Of a stretch of DNA of 64,000 nt, positions 23,164 to 38,900 are shown piece after piece. Positions within the stretch are counted from its first letter, which is position 1. The number at the start of each line of letters is the position of its first letter. Under the pieces are notes generated by a model, which was not told where the DNA came from, searched no databases, and worked only from the letters and a program-made list of their open reading frames with translations. Origin of the DNA: Neonectria sp. B-13 (Eukaryota > Ascomycota > Sordariomycetes > Hypocreales > Nectriaceae); NCBI GenBank assembly GCA_002682825.1, contig NOKP01000016.1, positions 1,012,526 to 1,076,525 of the forward strand, in the 5' to 3' direction. The translations under genes were made by a program, and so were the position numbers.

Positions 23164-25241
23164 TCTTCTCGTGGGCAGTCACGTCTTCCGATCACATCTC
23201 TTAGCTGAGTCCAGATCAGCATGTCATCAACATGATGGCTTCATCTTGATTTCGCATGCACATAGCGTCACAGAATCAAGAAGGGACTTTTGCTTCTCAT
23301 CCTGGCAACCTGCTCCTCTACCACAGATGTCTGTCTCCATTACTGGATCGATTTGTGGCATTATTTCCACGTGCAGTCATGGTAGCCCAACTCCCCAGCC
23401 GAGGTTCCAGGATTGGCAGCTGACTAGGGGGTGGGACAGGATTCTCAACACTACGAAACCCAAACAACGTGGGAAAGACACTTTATGATACAGGGTCGTC
23501 ACCGAAAAGGCGCATGTTCTGATGATTACTCTTGATCCAATTCAGAATACCAGCAAACTCCTTTTCCATCGGCAGAAGAATCAAACGGTTTTCTACCTAT
23601 TCTCGAGCCTGAAATCCGACGAAACCCCGTTGGAAGGTCACCACGAGCCCTGGTTTGCTACCTCGGTCGATCGCAACAAGCCATTGTATACAGTTGATCA
23701 TGTAAGGGCTTAGGTGCTGTGTTCTTTTTATGCTTTAGCATTGCAGCCTGAAGCATTATCTATAACGTCGATTCAGGTACCCCATATTACGTCGATATGC
23801 CAGTACTAGAACAGTTAGTTAACGGCTTCACGATTCACCCACGCCACCCGTCAGCTCCACTCAATTTTGAGAGCTCTTCTCGATCTATGCCCAGTATGAC
23901 ACGTGCGGCTTGAAGTTTGAGTGCGTCTTCCATAAGCCGTCTCTGTTCAACCACATGTCTTGCTTTCTGGCCCTGGTAATTGGCGTGCGAAACTCAAACA
24001 CCGATTCCGATCGGCCAGTCTATTCTCTTCAGCCTTTATTTAACTTCGGAATATCAACGAGCGTCAGCTATTCCAGACGAATTCCCAGCGGAGTTGGCGA
24101 TATGTACATAAAAAAACAAGCCCACACTCGGCTTAAGGAAACCCTTCCGATCTTTATTTTACTATTGTCAATACTATAAGCGTTTCAGGGTCCAGAAACG
24201 GCACCTACCCACTCAAGCATTTGCATGGAGTCAATTTAGGCGTTCTAAGACAAGGGCAATATCAGGCCCATGGTAGAACAGGGACAAGCATTCCGAGTGG
24301 TTCAATTGGCTTCCATCTGTGCATAATTCGGCAGGAGTCATGGGGGTTCGGGGATTGCGGCAAGCCAGGGACAGGAGGTCAATCAGATGCCAGTACAAAA
24401 CTTGAAGAGGAAAGATGGCCTCAAAATTCGTGGCCCGAACTCCAAACTCTTCAGGTTTATTGTAGGTCGCGTGACAAGGAAGTATACTGACTCTTCGTTC
24501 TTTCTTTACATCCAAACATCGGGTTCTACATTAGGAAATAAAATGATGTTTAACAAGCCCTCATCACATAATCACATCCACCGCTCGAGGCAGCGTGTGA
24601 GTTGAGCACCCATCTTTACGATGTCAAGTTCGGGGGTTTTTTTATTCCTTTCAATAACAAGCGAGTCACCGTTGACTCAGGTACCAGTACCAACCTTGAT
24701 CATTTTATAAACTGGCTGCGACTAAACCACTAATTAGTATAAAATAAATATTGATCCACTAAAGCCAGTCAACGGTTTAGCATGGTTGTGGTTGACGAGC
24801 TCACATGAAACAAGCAAAGTGAATTACCTAAGTACATAAGGACGAAAGTAGAAAATCCCAATGACTCTACGAGACTATTCAATTGCAAGACTAGCGCGAA
24901 TTGCATCTTACTTCGTAGCTGAGGTTTAGTTAGCAGAGGTTGTATTATGTCCTCTACATAAGGTAGGTAGGTGGGTAGGTATATTGGAAGCCCAAAGACT
25001 TGTCCTAAGGGTAACTTAGTAGTTGCTCACTAGGCGAGGATTCTCAGAACCTCTGCATCTGAAAGCCTGCATACCATGCACGGTCAAGAACATCAACACT
25101 AATGTATTCTTAGCGGCATCAACTAAATGGCTTGATCGTCTCCATAATCGGTCGCCACCACATCTTCGGCAGCGTATTCCGCCAAACTTGGGTTAGTGCG
25201 TATCCCCAGCTTCCATTCATTATCATACACGGTCCCCAATC
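23164..25241. other. Intergenic region, no gene seen
   Basis: Lies downstream of the zinc-finger gene and downstream of prp3 (minus strand). Composition is ordinary, falling to somewhat AT-rich between 24600 and 25130 with TAGGTAGGTAGG-like repeats near 24960. Small open frames overlap on both strands and have no domain. No tRNA or repeat-family member was seen. Confidence 0.4.
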
Positions 25242-26752
25242 CTAGACAAAACCTTTGGCCAGCGACCAGAAGTTATCCATCTTAGTACGGGAAAGGGCCT
25301 CTCGAGCCTCCGAGTCAGTCTCGCAGACCTTACTACCCCACTTGCGGAAAACTCGCGCTTTTTGCTCGCCTTCGAAGACCAACTTACATTCGTTCATCGA
25401 CATATCTTTGAGCTCGCCGTTTTCTTTTTCGGCAACAAGCCAGTCGTGGACATCCCCCTTCTTCCCATCGCGATCCCTAGAAGGCGAATTTTCGGTCCAG
25501 TCGATACGGTTAAGCATGAGCTTCTTGTATTTATTGATGCTCCATTCTCCTCCCTCCACGATCACCAGGTTGAACTTGGGGTGCATGATACATATCCCTG
25601 TCAACGCCATTTGATCGGCGTTGACGCCGATTTTGTACCTATGTTGGCCGTTGGCTAGACTTCCAATCTTGAACACCAGGATGTGGATTCCTTTGTCGGC
25701 ATCTTTCAGCTGGTTGGTGGCCAGCTTTTCGTGCTTCTGATCCTTCGTCAATTTCCGGTCTTCGTTTGACTCGACGTGTTTTTGGTGGCGTTCTGCGATT
25801 TCGCGATTGACTCGAGCCTCAACGGCAGTAGGGTCCTTGACAGCAACTGCAGGCTGATTAGTTTCCAGAAAACAAGCAACCGAACAAGGAGCCACGTACC
25901 ATCACCAAGAACTCGCATCAGGTTGCCCTTCTTTACCTTGGGTGGTGGTGCAGGCACCAGTCCCAAACGAATCTTAGCTTGCATTTCTTTCAGTTCCGCC
26001 ATTCGACGTTGCCGTCGAAGCTTCGCTTGCTCCCTCGATGTCAGGAACATGGCCTTTGGTGCTGGGGCAAGGCGGTCTTGTGGCGGTTCGAGGGCCACGG
26101 GATGTTGGATGTATTCGGTGATGATACTATCCTCTGTGTTGATTTTAAGCTTCGACCGGTCGTCCAACACGTCGTAGCTTGTGCCATCCACAAGCCCTTG
26201 ATCCCACCATTCGATATCTGGAGGGGCATCCACGACAAAGTTTTTCTCCACATCCAGGTCCTCGTCGATTCCTGCTTTTCGCGTTTGCGCCGCAATGCGC
26301 TTCTTCATCGCCTCAAGGGCAGCCTGGCGGCGCAGGGCATTGGCTTGCTGGATGTATTTGCCCTTCTGGTTAAAGATCAATTGTCGCGATTGTCGGGGCT
26401 TGCCGCCAGCCCCCTGCGCTGACGTATTCGGATCGAAGTACGGGTTCTCGCCAGTGGCTCTGCCGCTGGACTGAGGACCGGAGGAATCCTGGGTCCGGGT
26501 CTGATCCTGCCGCGGGCGTAACGACGCTGATTTCGATTCTCTCGTATTGCTCGGGGGTTTCCATGATCCAAGGTCCTCCAAGGCTGGATGCAGGCCCACA
26601 TTCAAACCACCCTTTGCTTTGCTCCCTCCAATAGCCGCGGCGACGCGAGCCTTGAGGGCGGCCATACGGTCGGCTGCAGACTCGGGTTTTTGCACTCGGG
26701 AAGAGGCATCGTGTCGAGGCCCAAGGCCTGGGGACTGGCTCTTGCGGTCCAT
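25242..26752 (-). CDS. prp3: Prp3, U4/U6 snRNP splicing factor
   Basis: Prp3 binds U4/U6 snRNA and is needed to assemble and stabilise the U4/U6.U5 tri-snRNP before spliceosome activation. Exon 1 is 25900-26752 and exon 2 is 25242-25846. The 53-nt intron has a GTACGT donor and CTGCAG acceptor, and the frame rejoins as MRVLGD-VAVKDPTAVEARV. The product is 485 aa, close to the yeast protein. The N-terminus is basic and Ser-rich (ADRMAALKARVAAAIGG). The Prp3 domain covers roughly 100-330, with RQLIFNQKGKYIQQANALRR and IEWWDQGLVDGTSYD and the charged REQAKLRRQRRMAELKE helix. The C-terminal DUF1115-type domain includes GIHILVFKIGSLANGQHRYK and LVIVEGGEWSINKYKKLMLN. It is divergent from the Pol I subunit gene, with 421 bp between start codons. 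Confidence 0.92.
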
Positions 26753-27173
26753 GGTTGGGACAAAGGCGAGACGTCAGCGATGTTCCCTAGAGTGGCAGTC
26801 CTGCCAAGGGTCGGTGGCTCGGGGGCTGCTATTGACAGCTTAAGTAGCCGAGTTCCAGTGATGCACCCGAGTCGAAGGCGCCGATGGTTAGATCTCCGAC
26901 GATAACGTTGAGTCTCGGGACAGGTTGTGGTCGGCTGCGCGTGTGTTGGATCAAATGATGAATCAAGCCAGGTGGGTGGGTACCGCTTGGCTCCGCTGCC
27001 TCAAGGATCGGCCTAAAATTCTGCCATGCCGCACCGCCAAAAATTTGTTCACCTCTAAGCTCCCCCACCACTTCCACCTTCAACTTGCGCATCGGAATGG
27101 ACTCAGCCAGTTGATCCGGGACGTCGCCTGGCCGCCAATTATTCGCTCTCGACTGAGCAACAGCACCGTCACC
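26753..27173. promoter_or_regulatory. Shared divergent promoter region of prp3 and the Pol I large-subunit gene
   Basis: 421 bp separate the two start codons, so both transcripts must start from here. The Pol I side has a pyrimidine-containing leader before ACC ATG. No definite TATA element or known factor site could be assigned by eye. Both flanking genes serve RNA synthesis or processing, so co-expression is plausible but not shown. Confidence 0.4.
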
Positions 27174-30100
27174 ATGAATATCGCACAGCCGATCCCCTCC
27201 GCTGTGGAGAGCGTCGAATTCGAGTTCCTCTCTCCGAAGGAGATCCGAGCCATCTCGGTCAAGAGGATTGAGAATGATAGCACATTCGACAACCTCTTGA
27301 ACCCTGTTCCTGGCGGTCTCTATGACCCTGCGCTCGGCTCTTGGGGAGATTCGCCGTAAGTTGTCTTGATCTCCGATACGATTGGTTGCATGCGCTCACT
27401 GATGCTTTGCGCAGATGCACGACTTGCAACCTGAATCAGGCTACCTGCCCCGGCCATACAGGTCACATCCAGCTCCCCGTCCCAGTCTATCACCCCGTCT
27501 TCATGGACCAAGCATACCGTCTCCTCAAGGCCAGCTGCGTTTACTGCAAAGGTTTCCGACTACCTCAGAAAGAGCTGCACAAGTATATTTGCAAGCTAAA
27601 GCTCCTGCAACATGGTCTGATTCAGCAAGCCCACATTGTGGGATCAATCGGCGAAAACGATCTAGCTCTCGAAGGTGAGGGCGAATTCTCCGGGCTCGAG
27701 GACGAGGCAGAGGAAGAGGGCAGCTCTTCAATCGACAACGTGATCCGCGCGAGGGACAAGTATGTCAACAAGTGTCTGAGCGGAATCAAAGTCAAGCGAG
27801 GCGACATGAAGAGTGGGAAGCACGAAGGTGCCAGCGAGATGCGACGAGAGGTTATCAAAGAATTTCTTGCCGAGATCACCAAGAGAAGGCTTTGCGCCAG
27901 CTGCGGCGGTATCTCACCCTCGTATCGAAAAGATCGATTTGTCAAGGTTTTCGAGAAGTCTTTATCCGACAAGGAGAAAGCCAAGATGGCCCAAAAGAAC
28001 TTCAAGCAACGCGATGCCATGGCCAGGGTTCACCAAACCACGTCAAAGCAAAAACCTAACGGGTACTCATCCGATGAAGGCGTGGCAGACGTGGGATCAC
28101 CAACTCGCGAAAAATCACCGACTGAATCCGAAGCTGAAGATGTCGAGGATGTTGACATGCCGGATGCCGAAACTGCTCCCCTAGCTGTCCCACAAAGATA
28201 CATCAGCGCCATGGAAGTGCAGGCGCGCCTGAAAGAACTTTTCGTCAAGGAACAAGATCTCGTCTCCCTTCTCTACAGCGCCAAGCCCCCTACACGAAAC
28301 TCGCCAGATGTCACGCCCGAGATGTTCTTCATGACGACGATTTTGGTTCCACCCAACCGGTATCGCCCCGAAGCCAGGACTGGAGAGTCTCAAATTTCCG
28401 AAGCGCAGCAAAATTCTCTGTATAAGAACATTCTCAGAGGTTGCGGGAGAATCGCCCAGTTGCACACAGCTCTCAGGGAGGAACGAGCGGACGTGAATCA
28501 GCTGCACCAAGCCTGGACCGAATTGCAGGAGGCAGTCAATGCGCTCATCGACAAGAACAAGAATCCTGTTCAGGGCGCTGCCGCCAAGCGCAACGAGGAA
28601 GGTATCAAACAGTTGCTTGAGAAGAAGGAAGGACTTTTCCGAAAGAACATGATGGGAAAGCGAGTCAACTATGCCGCCCGAAGTGTCATCTCACCTGATC
28701 CTAACATTGAGACCAACGAAATTGGCGTCCCGCCCGTCTTCGCAAAGAAGTTGACATATCCCGAACCAGTGACCAGCCATAATTTCAGAGACATGCAACA
28801 AGCCGTCATCAACGGCGTTGACAAGTGGCCGGGCGCTTTCGCGATCGAGAACGAAAACGGTCAGATCGTGAATCTTCGAAACAAGTCAGTCGATGACCGC
28901 ATTTCATTGGCGAACCAACTTCTCGCCCCTACAAGCAGCAGCGCTGCACGGACGAGAAATAAGAAGGTGTACCGCCACCTCACCAACGGTGATGTTGTCT
29001 TGATGAATCGCCAGCCGACGCTACACAAGCCGTCGATCATGGGACATCGAGTCCGAGTCCTGCCTGGGGAGAAAACCATTCGCATGCACTACGCAAACTG
29101 TAACACCTACAACGCCGATTTCGATGGTGATGAGATGAACATGCATTTCCCTCAAAACGAGGTTGCCCGCGCGGAAGCCTTGCAAATTGCCGACACGGAC
29201 CATCAATACCTCTCTGGCACCGCAGGGAAGCCACTTCGAGGTCTCATTCAGGACCATATTTCCGTGTCTGTCGCTCTCTGCAACCGAGATACCTTCTTCA
29301 GCCAAGCCGACTACCAACAGCTAGTGTACAACGCCCTGCGTCCTGAAAGCGGCCATATCGTTGGAGAGAGGATCGAGCTTGTCCCCCCGGCCGTGATCCG
29401 CCCCGTTCGTAGGTGGACTGGAAAGCAAATCATCACCACCATCCTCAAGAACATGCAACCTCCAAACTGTGGCGGCCTTTGCATGCGAGCAGAGACCCAG
29501 ATCAAGGCTGAACAGTGGGCCAAAAACTCAGAGGAGGGAATGGTGTTGTTTCAGGATGGCGAGTTCGTCACCGGAATTTTGGACAAGTCGCAGATTGGCC
29601 CTAGCTCGGGTGGCATTGTCCACGCCGTACATGAGATCTACGGGCCAGCCATCGCAGGCAAGCTTCTGAGTAGCCTGGGACGGTTGCTCACAAGATATCT
29701 CAACCATCGAGCCTTTTCGTGTGGTATTGATGACCTGAGACTGACTCCTGAGGGAGAGAAGGCACGCAAGGAGGCACTCAAGGCAGCAGACAAGGTTGGC
29801 CTCGACGTTGCCTCCGGCTATGTGTCTCTCGAGAAGAACCCAGGGCCCAATGACCCGGTACTGCTTGAGCGTCTCGAGGAAGTCCAGCGTGACGACAACA
29901 AGCAGGAGGGCCTAGATCTGTTGATGAACCAAGGAACCGCAACCATCACAGATGCCGTTCAAAAGGTATGCATGCCCGGCGGGCTTGAGAAGCCATTCCC
30001 GAAGAACCAAATGCAGGCCATGACAACTTCTGGTGCCAAAGGATCCCGAGTCAACGCATCTTTGATTTCGTGCAACTTGGGTCAGCAGGTTTTGGAGGGG

Positions 30101-32278
30101 CGACGCGTACCCACCATGGTCAGCGGCAAGTCATTGCCGTGTTTCCGTCCATTTGAAACGCACGCGAGAGCCGGCGGGTACATCGTGAACCGTTTTTTGA
30201 CCGGTATTCGACCCCAGGAATACTACTTCCATCACATGGCCGGACGAGAAGGTCTCATTGATACTGCTGTCAAGACGTCCCGATCAGGCTACTTGCAGAG
30301 ATGTGTGATCAAGGGAATGGAAGGCCTCACGGTTGCGTACGACACCACAGTTCGTGATGCGGATGGATCGATGATTCAGTTCCTCTACGGAGAGGATGGT
30401 CTGGACGTCACCAAACAAAAGTACCTGTCCGACTTCAGCTTTATTCTCGAAAACGTCACCTCGGAGGCTGCACAGCTACGATACGACCCCAGCGTCGGCA
30501 ATCGCCTAGGTGCCAACCGTGACAACCTTACCAAGTACATGAAGAAGGCCATCAAGCACGCCAAAGCGCATGACGGCAAGGCACAGGATCCTCTATCCAA
30601 CCTCTTCAACCCAGCCACCACAGCATTCGCTACATCTGAGAAGTTTTACGAAGCCATGAGCAGTTACCTCAAGGACAACAAGGATGGCTTGGTGCGAGAC
30701 AAAACAACAGACAAGAAAAAGCAATCTCTCTCTCGGGTGAGTCTCAACCGGAAGAACGCAGAGATGTTGTTCGCAATGAAATACCTCCGATCTCTTGTGG
30801 AGCCGGGAGAAGCCGTCGGTATCGTGGCAGGACAGTCTGTGGGTGAACCGTCGACTCAGATGACACTGAACACCTTCCATTTGGCTGGACACTCGGCCAA
30901 GAACGTCACGCTGGGTATTCCACGTCTAAGAGAAATCTTGATGACGGCGAGTAACAATATCTCCACACCATCCATGTCTCTGTACCCCATCGATGAGATG
31001 TCGACTGAGGATGCCGAGATTTTTGCCAAATCAATTTCGGTATTGCCGCTCGGGTTCGTGTTAGACGACGTGACCGTGGAAGAGAAGGTCGGTCGCGGAA
31101 AAATGTTCGGAATGGCGAAAATCTACCAAGTTCGGATGAAGTTTTTCCCATCTGACGAGTATACCAAAACGTATGCCATCGGCACCTCGGACGTTATGAA
31201 CACGATTGAAAAGAAGCTACTCCGCCGCCTATTAACCCTGGTCAAGAAGGAAATCAAGAAACGACAGTCTCAGACGACCATGGCGACGCCTGAGGTCGGA
31301 GTAAAGGCTGGCGTGGTTGAAATGGCTGCACCAACCGCAGAAAGGGAAGTAAATCTGGATGACGACGACGATGACGGTGAGGGTGATGACGACGCTACAA
31401 ACGCCAAGCAGCGAGCAAACCGCAGTGAGGCAGTATCTTACGGACCCAATGACGATGAGGACGATGTCATACAGCGGGATATGGAAAGGGATGCAGATGA
31501 CACGGACGACGAGGGCCTGGGGGGCAGCCCTCCTCCACCTATCCGTCCCAGCGGGGATGAAGACGATGAGGAGGGCGATGGCGACGCTTCTTGGTCGGCC
31601 AAGGCTCGTGCGGAGCGAGTCATGGACGCGTACGCCGAGGTGACGGATTTCCAATGTGACGACAAGACAGGAGACCGGTGCAGCTTCACGTTCGAATTCG
31701 ACTCGGCAATTCCCAAGGTTCTGATGCTCAACTTGGTACAAGAGGCGGTGAAGAAGACGGTAATCCAGGAAATCTCTGGGGTGGGAGCGTGCACTTTCAA
31801 CGTCGAGAAGGACGAGAGGGTCATCCATACCAGCGGCGTGAACCTGCAGGCGATGCAAAGATACAGCGACTTCATCAACCCAAACCGAATCCAGACAAAC
31901 GACATTGCGAACGTGCTAGAGGTGTACGGTGTTGAGGCGGCTCGCAACAACATTGTGGGGGAGCTTGCGGGTGTCTTCGGATCTCACGGCATCAAGGTCG
32001 ACATCCGCCACCTGAATCTGATTGCAGACCAGATGACGAGGAACGGCGGGTTCACGCCATTCAACCGGATGGGTCTCAAGGGCAACGTCAGCCCGTTCAC
32101 CAAAATGAGCTTTGAGACGACGTTGGCGTTCCTCAAGGACGCCGTGTTGGACGGTGACTGGGATGACCTGACGACGCCCAGCAGTCGTCTGGTGATGGGC
32201 AGATTAGGGAAAGTAGGCACGGGTGGTTTTGATGTTTTGGCACAGCTTCCGACGTATCATGTTGATTCTCTGGCGTAG
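27174..32278 (+). CDS. rpa190: RNA polymerase I largest subunit (A190)
   Basis: Catalytic largest subunit of RNA polymerase I, which makes the 35S pre-rRNA in the nucleolus. Exon 1 is 27174-27355 and exon 2 is 27415-32278, with a 59-nt GTAAGT...GCAG intron. The product is 1681 aa, close to the yeast subunit. Exon 1 starts MNIAQPIPSAVESVEFEFLS and the junction restores the clamp zinc motif CTTCNLNQATCPGHTGHI. The catalytic Mg-binding loop NADFDGDEMNMHFP lies at about residue 627. The bridge-helix/trigger-loop region includes HHMAGREGLIDTAVKTSRSG, and the jaw region SQMTLNTFHLAG is present. Acidic, disordered insertions (about 1370-1440: DDDDDDGEGDD, DEDDEEGDGD) are typical of A190 rather than the Pol II or III paralogues. 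An acidic, Lys-rich segment also lies in the clamp region (ESEAEDVEDVDMPD). The Pol I assignment rests on these insertions and the N-terminal sequence. Confidence 0.93.
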
Positions 32279-33748
<1,470 letters not shown>

Positions 33749-35399
33749 TGTTGATGATGGTAGAGATGGTTGTGTTGATTGTATTGATTGCGTTGATGGT
33801 GGGGTTGTTGGGGGTGAAGGTGGAAGAGTGGGTGTGTGATGCAGGAGGGAAAGTCGAGAGAGAGGACAGGCGGGGGGAGTGCTTTAATACCTGTGCCTAG
33901 CACGTTACAGGCGCGGCGGCTGATCTGGAGGCAACCTGGTCCGTGCGCATGTGCTTAGAGCGCAATCACCCACCAAAACACGTCCCGATTTGGGCGTCTT
34001 GGAAAATGGGAAAAAGGAGCCACATGTGTGCTGATTTTCGATTGGTCAGAATTAACTCCCCTCCGCCTTGTTTCTTTTTTTTCCCATTTGCCTCCCCACC
34101 ATCGCCGCTACTACTGGCCACAGCCCACTGCCGCGACTTTGCACGAGACGTCCGCGCGACCGCCCCTCCCTTGCTGGATCTCGGTCTTGCCCATCTATTC
34201 TACCTTGACGTGTATGTGACTCAATTTGCGCGTACCTTGCGTGCTTGAGGGGGGGGGGGGGGGGCGCGAGTCCGGACCTGACTGCCTGACTGCCTGGCGT
34301 AGCCCGGCTGGCGGGGCTGACGGGGAGAGGCAGAACCCCATTGGGGGGCGATCCCGCTGTCGACGATACAGCATATGCGTGATACATGGTCACTGTATTA
34401 CGTGGTAAAGTCTATTAGGTAGCTCGTACCATGGTGGAAAGGACGTGGTTCGTGCCAAGGTGCCTCTCAGATGCCGTTGTTGACTTCTTCTGTCTGTGGA
34501 TATTCCACTCACTCTCAACACGGCGGCGGTGTAAAATAAACGATACTATTTACGGAGTAACTACCATAGCAAACTTCTTGGAATATAGTTGGAGATATAT
34601 CAACATTTTGTTTTCTGCCTGTGTTCACTTCACCAACAAGCGTCTGATGCTCGATCGTTGCTGTCACGTTGCTTTGTTTCGAGTCTCTCGATACTTTGGG
34701 TCACAGATCGAAATGCAATAAGCATGAGCAACTATTCAAATATTCCACCACAACGTCTAGGCCAGTCCACAAAGTGCAAAAAACCCACAATAGCATGTGC
34801 CGGCAAAGTCCGAGCCAATACACAATATACAGACTCCTACCTCACCACCCAAATCATCATGCAACTGCTTGCGCTGCCAACAACGGTTCGATATCCATCT
34901 ACCCTGCATCATCGTCGATTGCCTTGCCGGAATGGCCCTGCCTTGTGTGGCCATTTTAGTTTCGCCTAAGGCTGCAACCGGCCGTGTCCTATTTTATCAT
35001 TGGTCCCCTCCAATTACTCCAGAAGGTGGCGGGCGCCCCACTGTATCGTCCCTGGAAAGCACCATCAGTGCATCGCTCCCCAAAACTTGCCAGATACTGG
35101 GGGGGTTGGGGGTTGGGGTCCTTTTCTTTTTTCCAATGCCAGGGCTGCGCATTTTTTAATTCGCGCCTGCTTTGCCGGATCGCGTCGGACAAGGGGGTAC
35201 GGTGGAAGTGGGCCCAAAGAGCAACTGATCTGGAATCTGGCCCACTTGTACTTAAGCTCGCCGGCTCCCACCTCTCTTAACCACACTTCATTATCTATCC
35301 CATTCAACCACTCCACAACTTCCATCTCTCCATCACTCCAAGTGTGCCTTTGCACCTCACAATCAACTCTACATCTTCACCTTCAAACCCACTATCAAC
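33749..35399. promoter_or_regulatory. Divergent H3-H4 intergenic promoter region
   Basis: 1651 bp between the H3 and H4 start codons. Inverted CCAAT boxes (ATTGG) are visible at 34041-34045 and 34999-35003. On the minus strand a TATTAAA element (33883-33889) sits about 135 nt upstream of the H3 ATG and could act as a TATA-like element. A run of about 17 G starts near 34248. The arrangement is the usual one for co-regulated H3/H4 expression in S phase. The role of the individual sites is inferred. Confidence 0.45.
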
Positions 35400-35906
<507 letters not shown>

Positions 35907-38900
35907 GCGTGTCTTTTACGTGTCTCTTACGAATCTTGGGTGCGCGCGCTCGCCGGCGCGCCGGGCAATATAGGGTGTTCATGATGACTACGGAATCCGG
36001 TCTTGCTTTTTGGGTGTTCTGTATCATAAGGGAAACGGTGGTTTACATTTGGGGTAATCGACTCTGCCCTCGCGGCTATTTTGATCATCGTGTGTCGCTT
36101 CCCAGCTGTTCGTACTGTCTACCGTGCATGTAATTCTCGCCTTATCCTGTTTTTGCTTTGACCGCGTGACGCGGCGCGTTCGGCCTCGCTCTGTACCTGT
36201 TATGTTGTCTTTGCCTCGCCGGTGAGTCATGTGCCACGACCCCGCGGGTTCGGTGCATAGTCTCTTGTCGTAACTCGGAAATGTGCCAAGGCATATTCGC
36301 ATCACTCCCAAACCATTGCGGTCTAGAATGTTGTGCTTTCATTCACCCCATACCCTTGGAAAGGTTATTGCTGTGGAGTTTCACCGAGCCTCCAAAACAC
36401 GTCATCTTGCCTAGTCATACCCTGTACCCGAGCACAGCGGCAAGTTTGATGATGTATGCCCTTGGCCATGTTCTAACTAAGTCCGCGTAATTACAAGGCA
36501 GCGCGTATTCGCTTGCTCTAATCCCTTTTCTATTTCACACCTTACTTGTGACGACCCGACTTCATCGATAAGCAACACGGCTGTGCTAAAGGGTGAGTCG
36601 GGGGTTCGGGATACGAGGTGGGCGACATTGAGCCAACACGCCGACTGAACAGTAGCACGACAATCGTATTCACAAACCGTAATAGTCCGTAAACCGTGCC
36701 AAGTGACTCACAAAGATAGACAGAGTACCTCCGGCTAGCATGGGTTACCAATCGTGGTTGTTCCTCCTAATATTCACAAATACCACATATCCCGAAATAT
36801 TTCCCGTAGCCTACCCTACACACTATGTGAATCTGGTGGCGATCGGGGACCTCGGATGGGCATATGACCATGCTACCGACCAAAGCGGAGAGGCGAGCAG
36901 TAGGTAGCCCGCTGACATCAGCTTCTGGGCAATCGGATCCGACATGCCTAGAGGTGTTCCGACTCCTCCGTTACCGGCGACGGTGAAGGCTTGACAGCCA
37001 TCTCATCTTGAAGCGAATGAATGATGCGGAGGCCAACCAAGATCCTTCGCGCCATATTATCAAACTAGAATGCCGTGGCACCGGGTAGATCAGACGGGAG
37101 CTAGGCATGTGACCATTGCCTCCCCCTCGACCCCTAGAGAGTTGCGGCGAGCGGGTGGCGAGAACCGATGCCCTGGGACTCCAAGAGACGTTATTCCAAA
37201 TAGAAGACTGCCAATTAGGAGATGGGGAAACAAATTGACCAGCCAACCAACCAACCAACCGACCAGTCTCTTGGGTATTCGTAAATTGTGGCGAAAACCC
37301 CTCATGGAATGTCACTGGATCCATCTCAGCTACCAATAGCAGCCTGCTGACGTAGACAAGCTGAACAAACAGAGGGAGACACTAGGGATACATACGTCTT
37401 TCGTACGAATACGTGTACGTAGTACGGTCGACGAGGAAAACTGTGAGAGAAGACGGACGACACAATCTCTGGCTCAATCGGCCGAAAGCCCCGGATGCGG
37501 AGGGGACTGGGGCTTGTGGCGAAGCGTCCAGTGTCCACTGTTCACGGCCTCCTGCCAACGACATGGGTCTCGCCCACGTGGATTGCACTAAATTTAGAGA
37601 GTGATCTGCAAGCCGCCCTTTCTATTGAAATCTGGGGGGTCGCTTTCCAAGCCAAACCTGGGCTCGCAGTGCGCACCACACACCCCCTTTGGACTGAACG
37701 AGCGAAAACTTGCAATCCAATCAGGTAGACTAGCATGCAAGAGAAGAAAAAAGACAGAAAAAGGGGGGGGAACCAGCCAACCAACCTACAGCGAACCATG
37801 ATCTTGATCTTGAGAAACTAGGTAAGACAGCCACGTCTGCAACGTGAAAATTGGGTGCCTGCTGGGTTCTTTGGGCCGTTGCTGGCTGAAGCCCCCCGGG
37901 AGAAAATCTCGATGAGCCCTCGGCACGTTGGTGGGGCCGTGCGTTTTCACTGGTCGGCAGCCACAATAGCAATACGTGCCCTGTCTCCAAGTGCCCACGC
38001 GGACAAGCCGAAGCGCGCTGGCTGGACTCTCACTGGGGACTGGAGAGCGCCGAGGAGCGAGACATGAACGCCAAGCGCCCGAGGCCTGCAGCTGATTCGA
38101 CTAGCATTCACCCGTCCTTCACCCGCCGTTCAATTGATGTAGGCATGTTCAACTTAGGCCCGAAAGAAAAAACCAAAAATTCCGGAACAGAATGGCCGGT
38201 GCACGGAGATGCAGCCTTGTTGGCCGACGATGCATGGAAGCTTCGGATGGAAGCATCGGATGGAAGCCTTCAGCGAGCGGATGGGCGCGCCGAATGACAG
38301 TGTTGAATGGGTGCGTTGAGATGCATGTCATATCCACACATCCATCACACACCACATCCACCACATCCACCACAAACACGCTCACTCAGACACCACAGGG
38401 AGAGAACCTACACACCCCTCGGCACAGTACAGTTGGACAGCTGGGTAAGCCAAACCCGCTCATCCGCAACGTAACATGGCATTTGTTGTTGGTTTTTTTT
38501 GTTGTCTTGGTGGTGGTCTGTGTGATTTCCATCCCCCAACTCGGCCGTAGTCGGAAACTCGGCCAGCTAGAGCGATGACAGATGCTTGGTTTTTTTGTTG
38601 GTGAGCTGGAATGCTAGAAATGGACGGAGATGCAAAAAACCCCCCCGCTGGCTGCACATGCATGCGACGTAATCTACCAAGTTCTTTTCACCCATTTCTT
38701 TGCTTTGCTTTCCTCGAAACGGCATCTCCTCAATGTCCTAGCAGCGAGCGGGTCACAGCACCCGCGTAGGGCTGGGCCCGCACCAGCCGCGGCTGGCCCC
38801 GGGCGGTCTCTACGAAGTAAGACTGAAAGGGAAATAACACTTAGAACAGTAGTTCGTCTTTAGGGCTCTACTATGTAGGCTTTCCTTGCCGGTTCCGTCT

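Noticed and set aside
23164..25241. tRNA gene near GGTTCAATTGG (24300)
   Set aside because: The B-box-like string lacks an A box or acceptor stem at the right distance.
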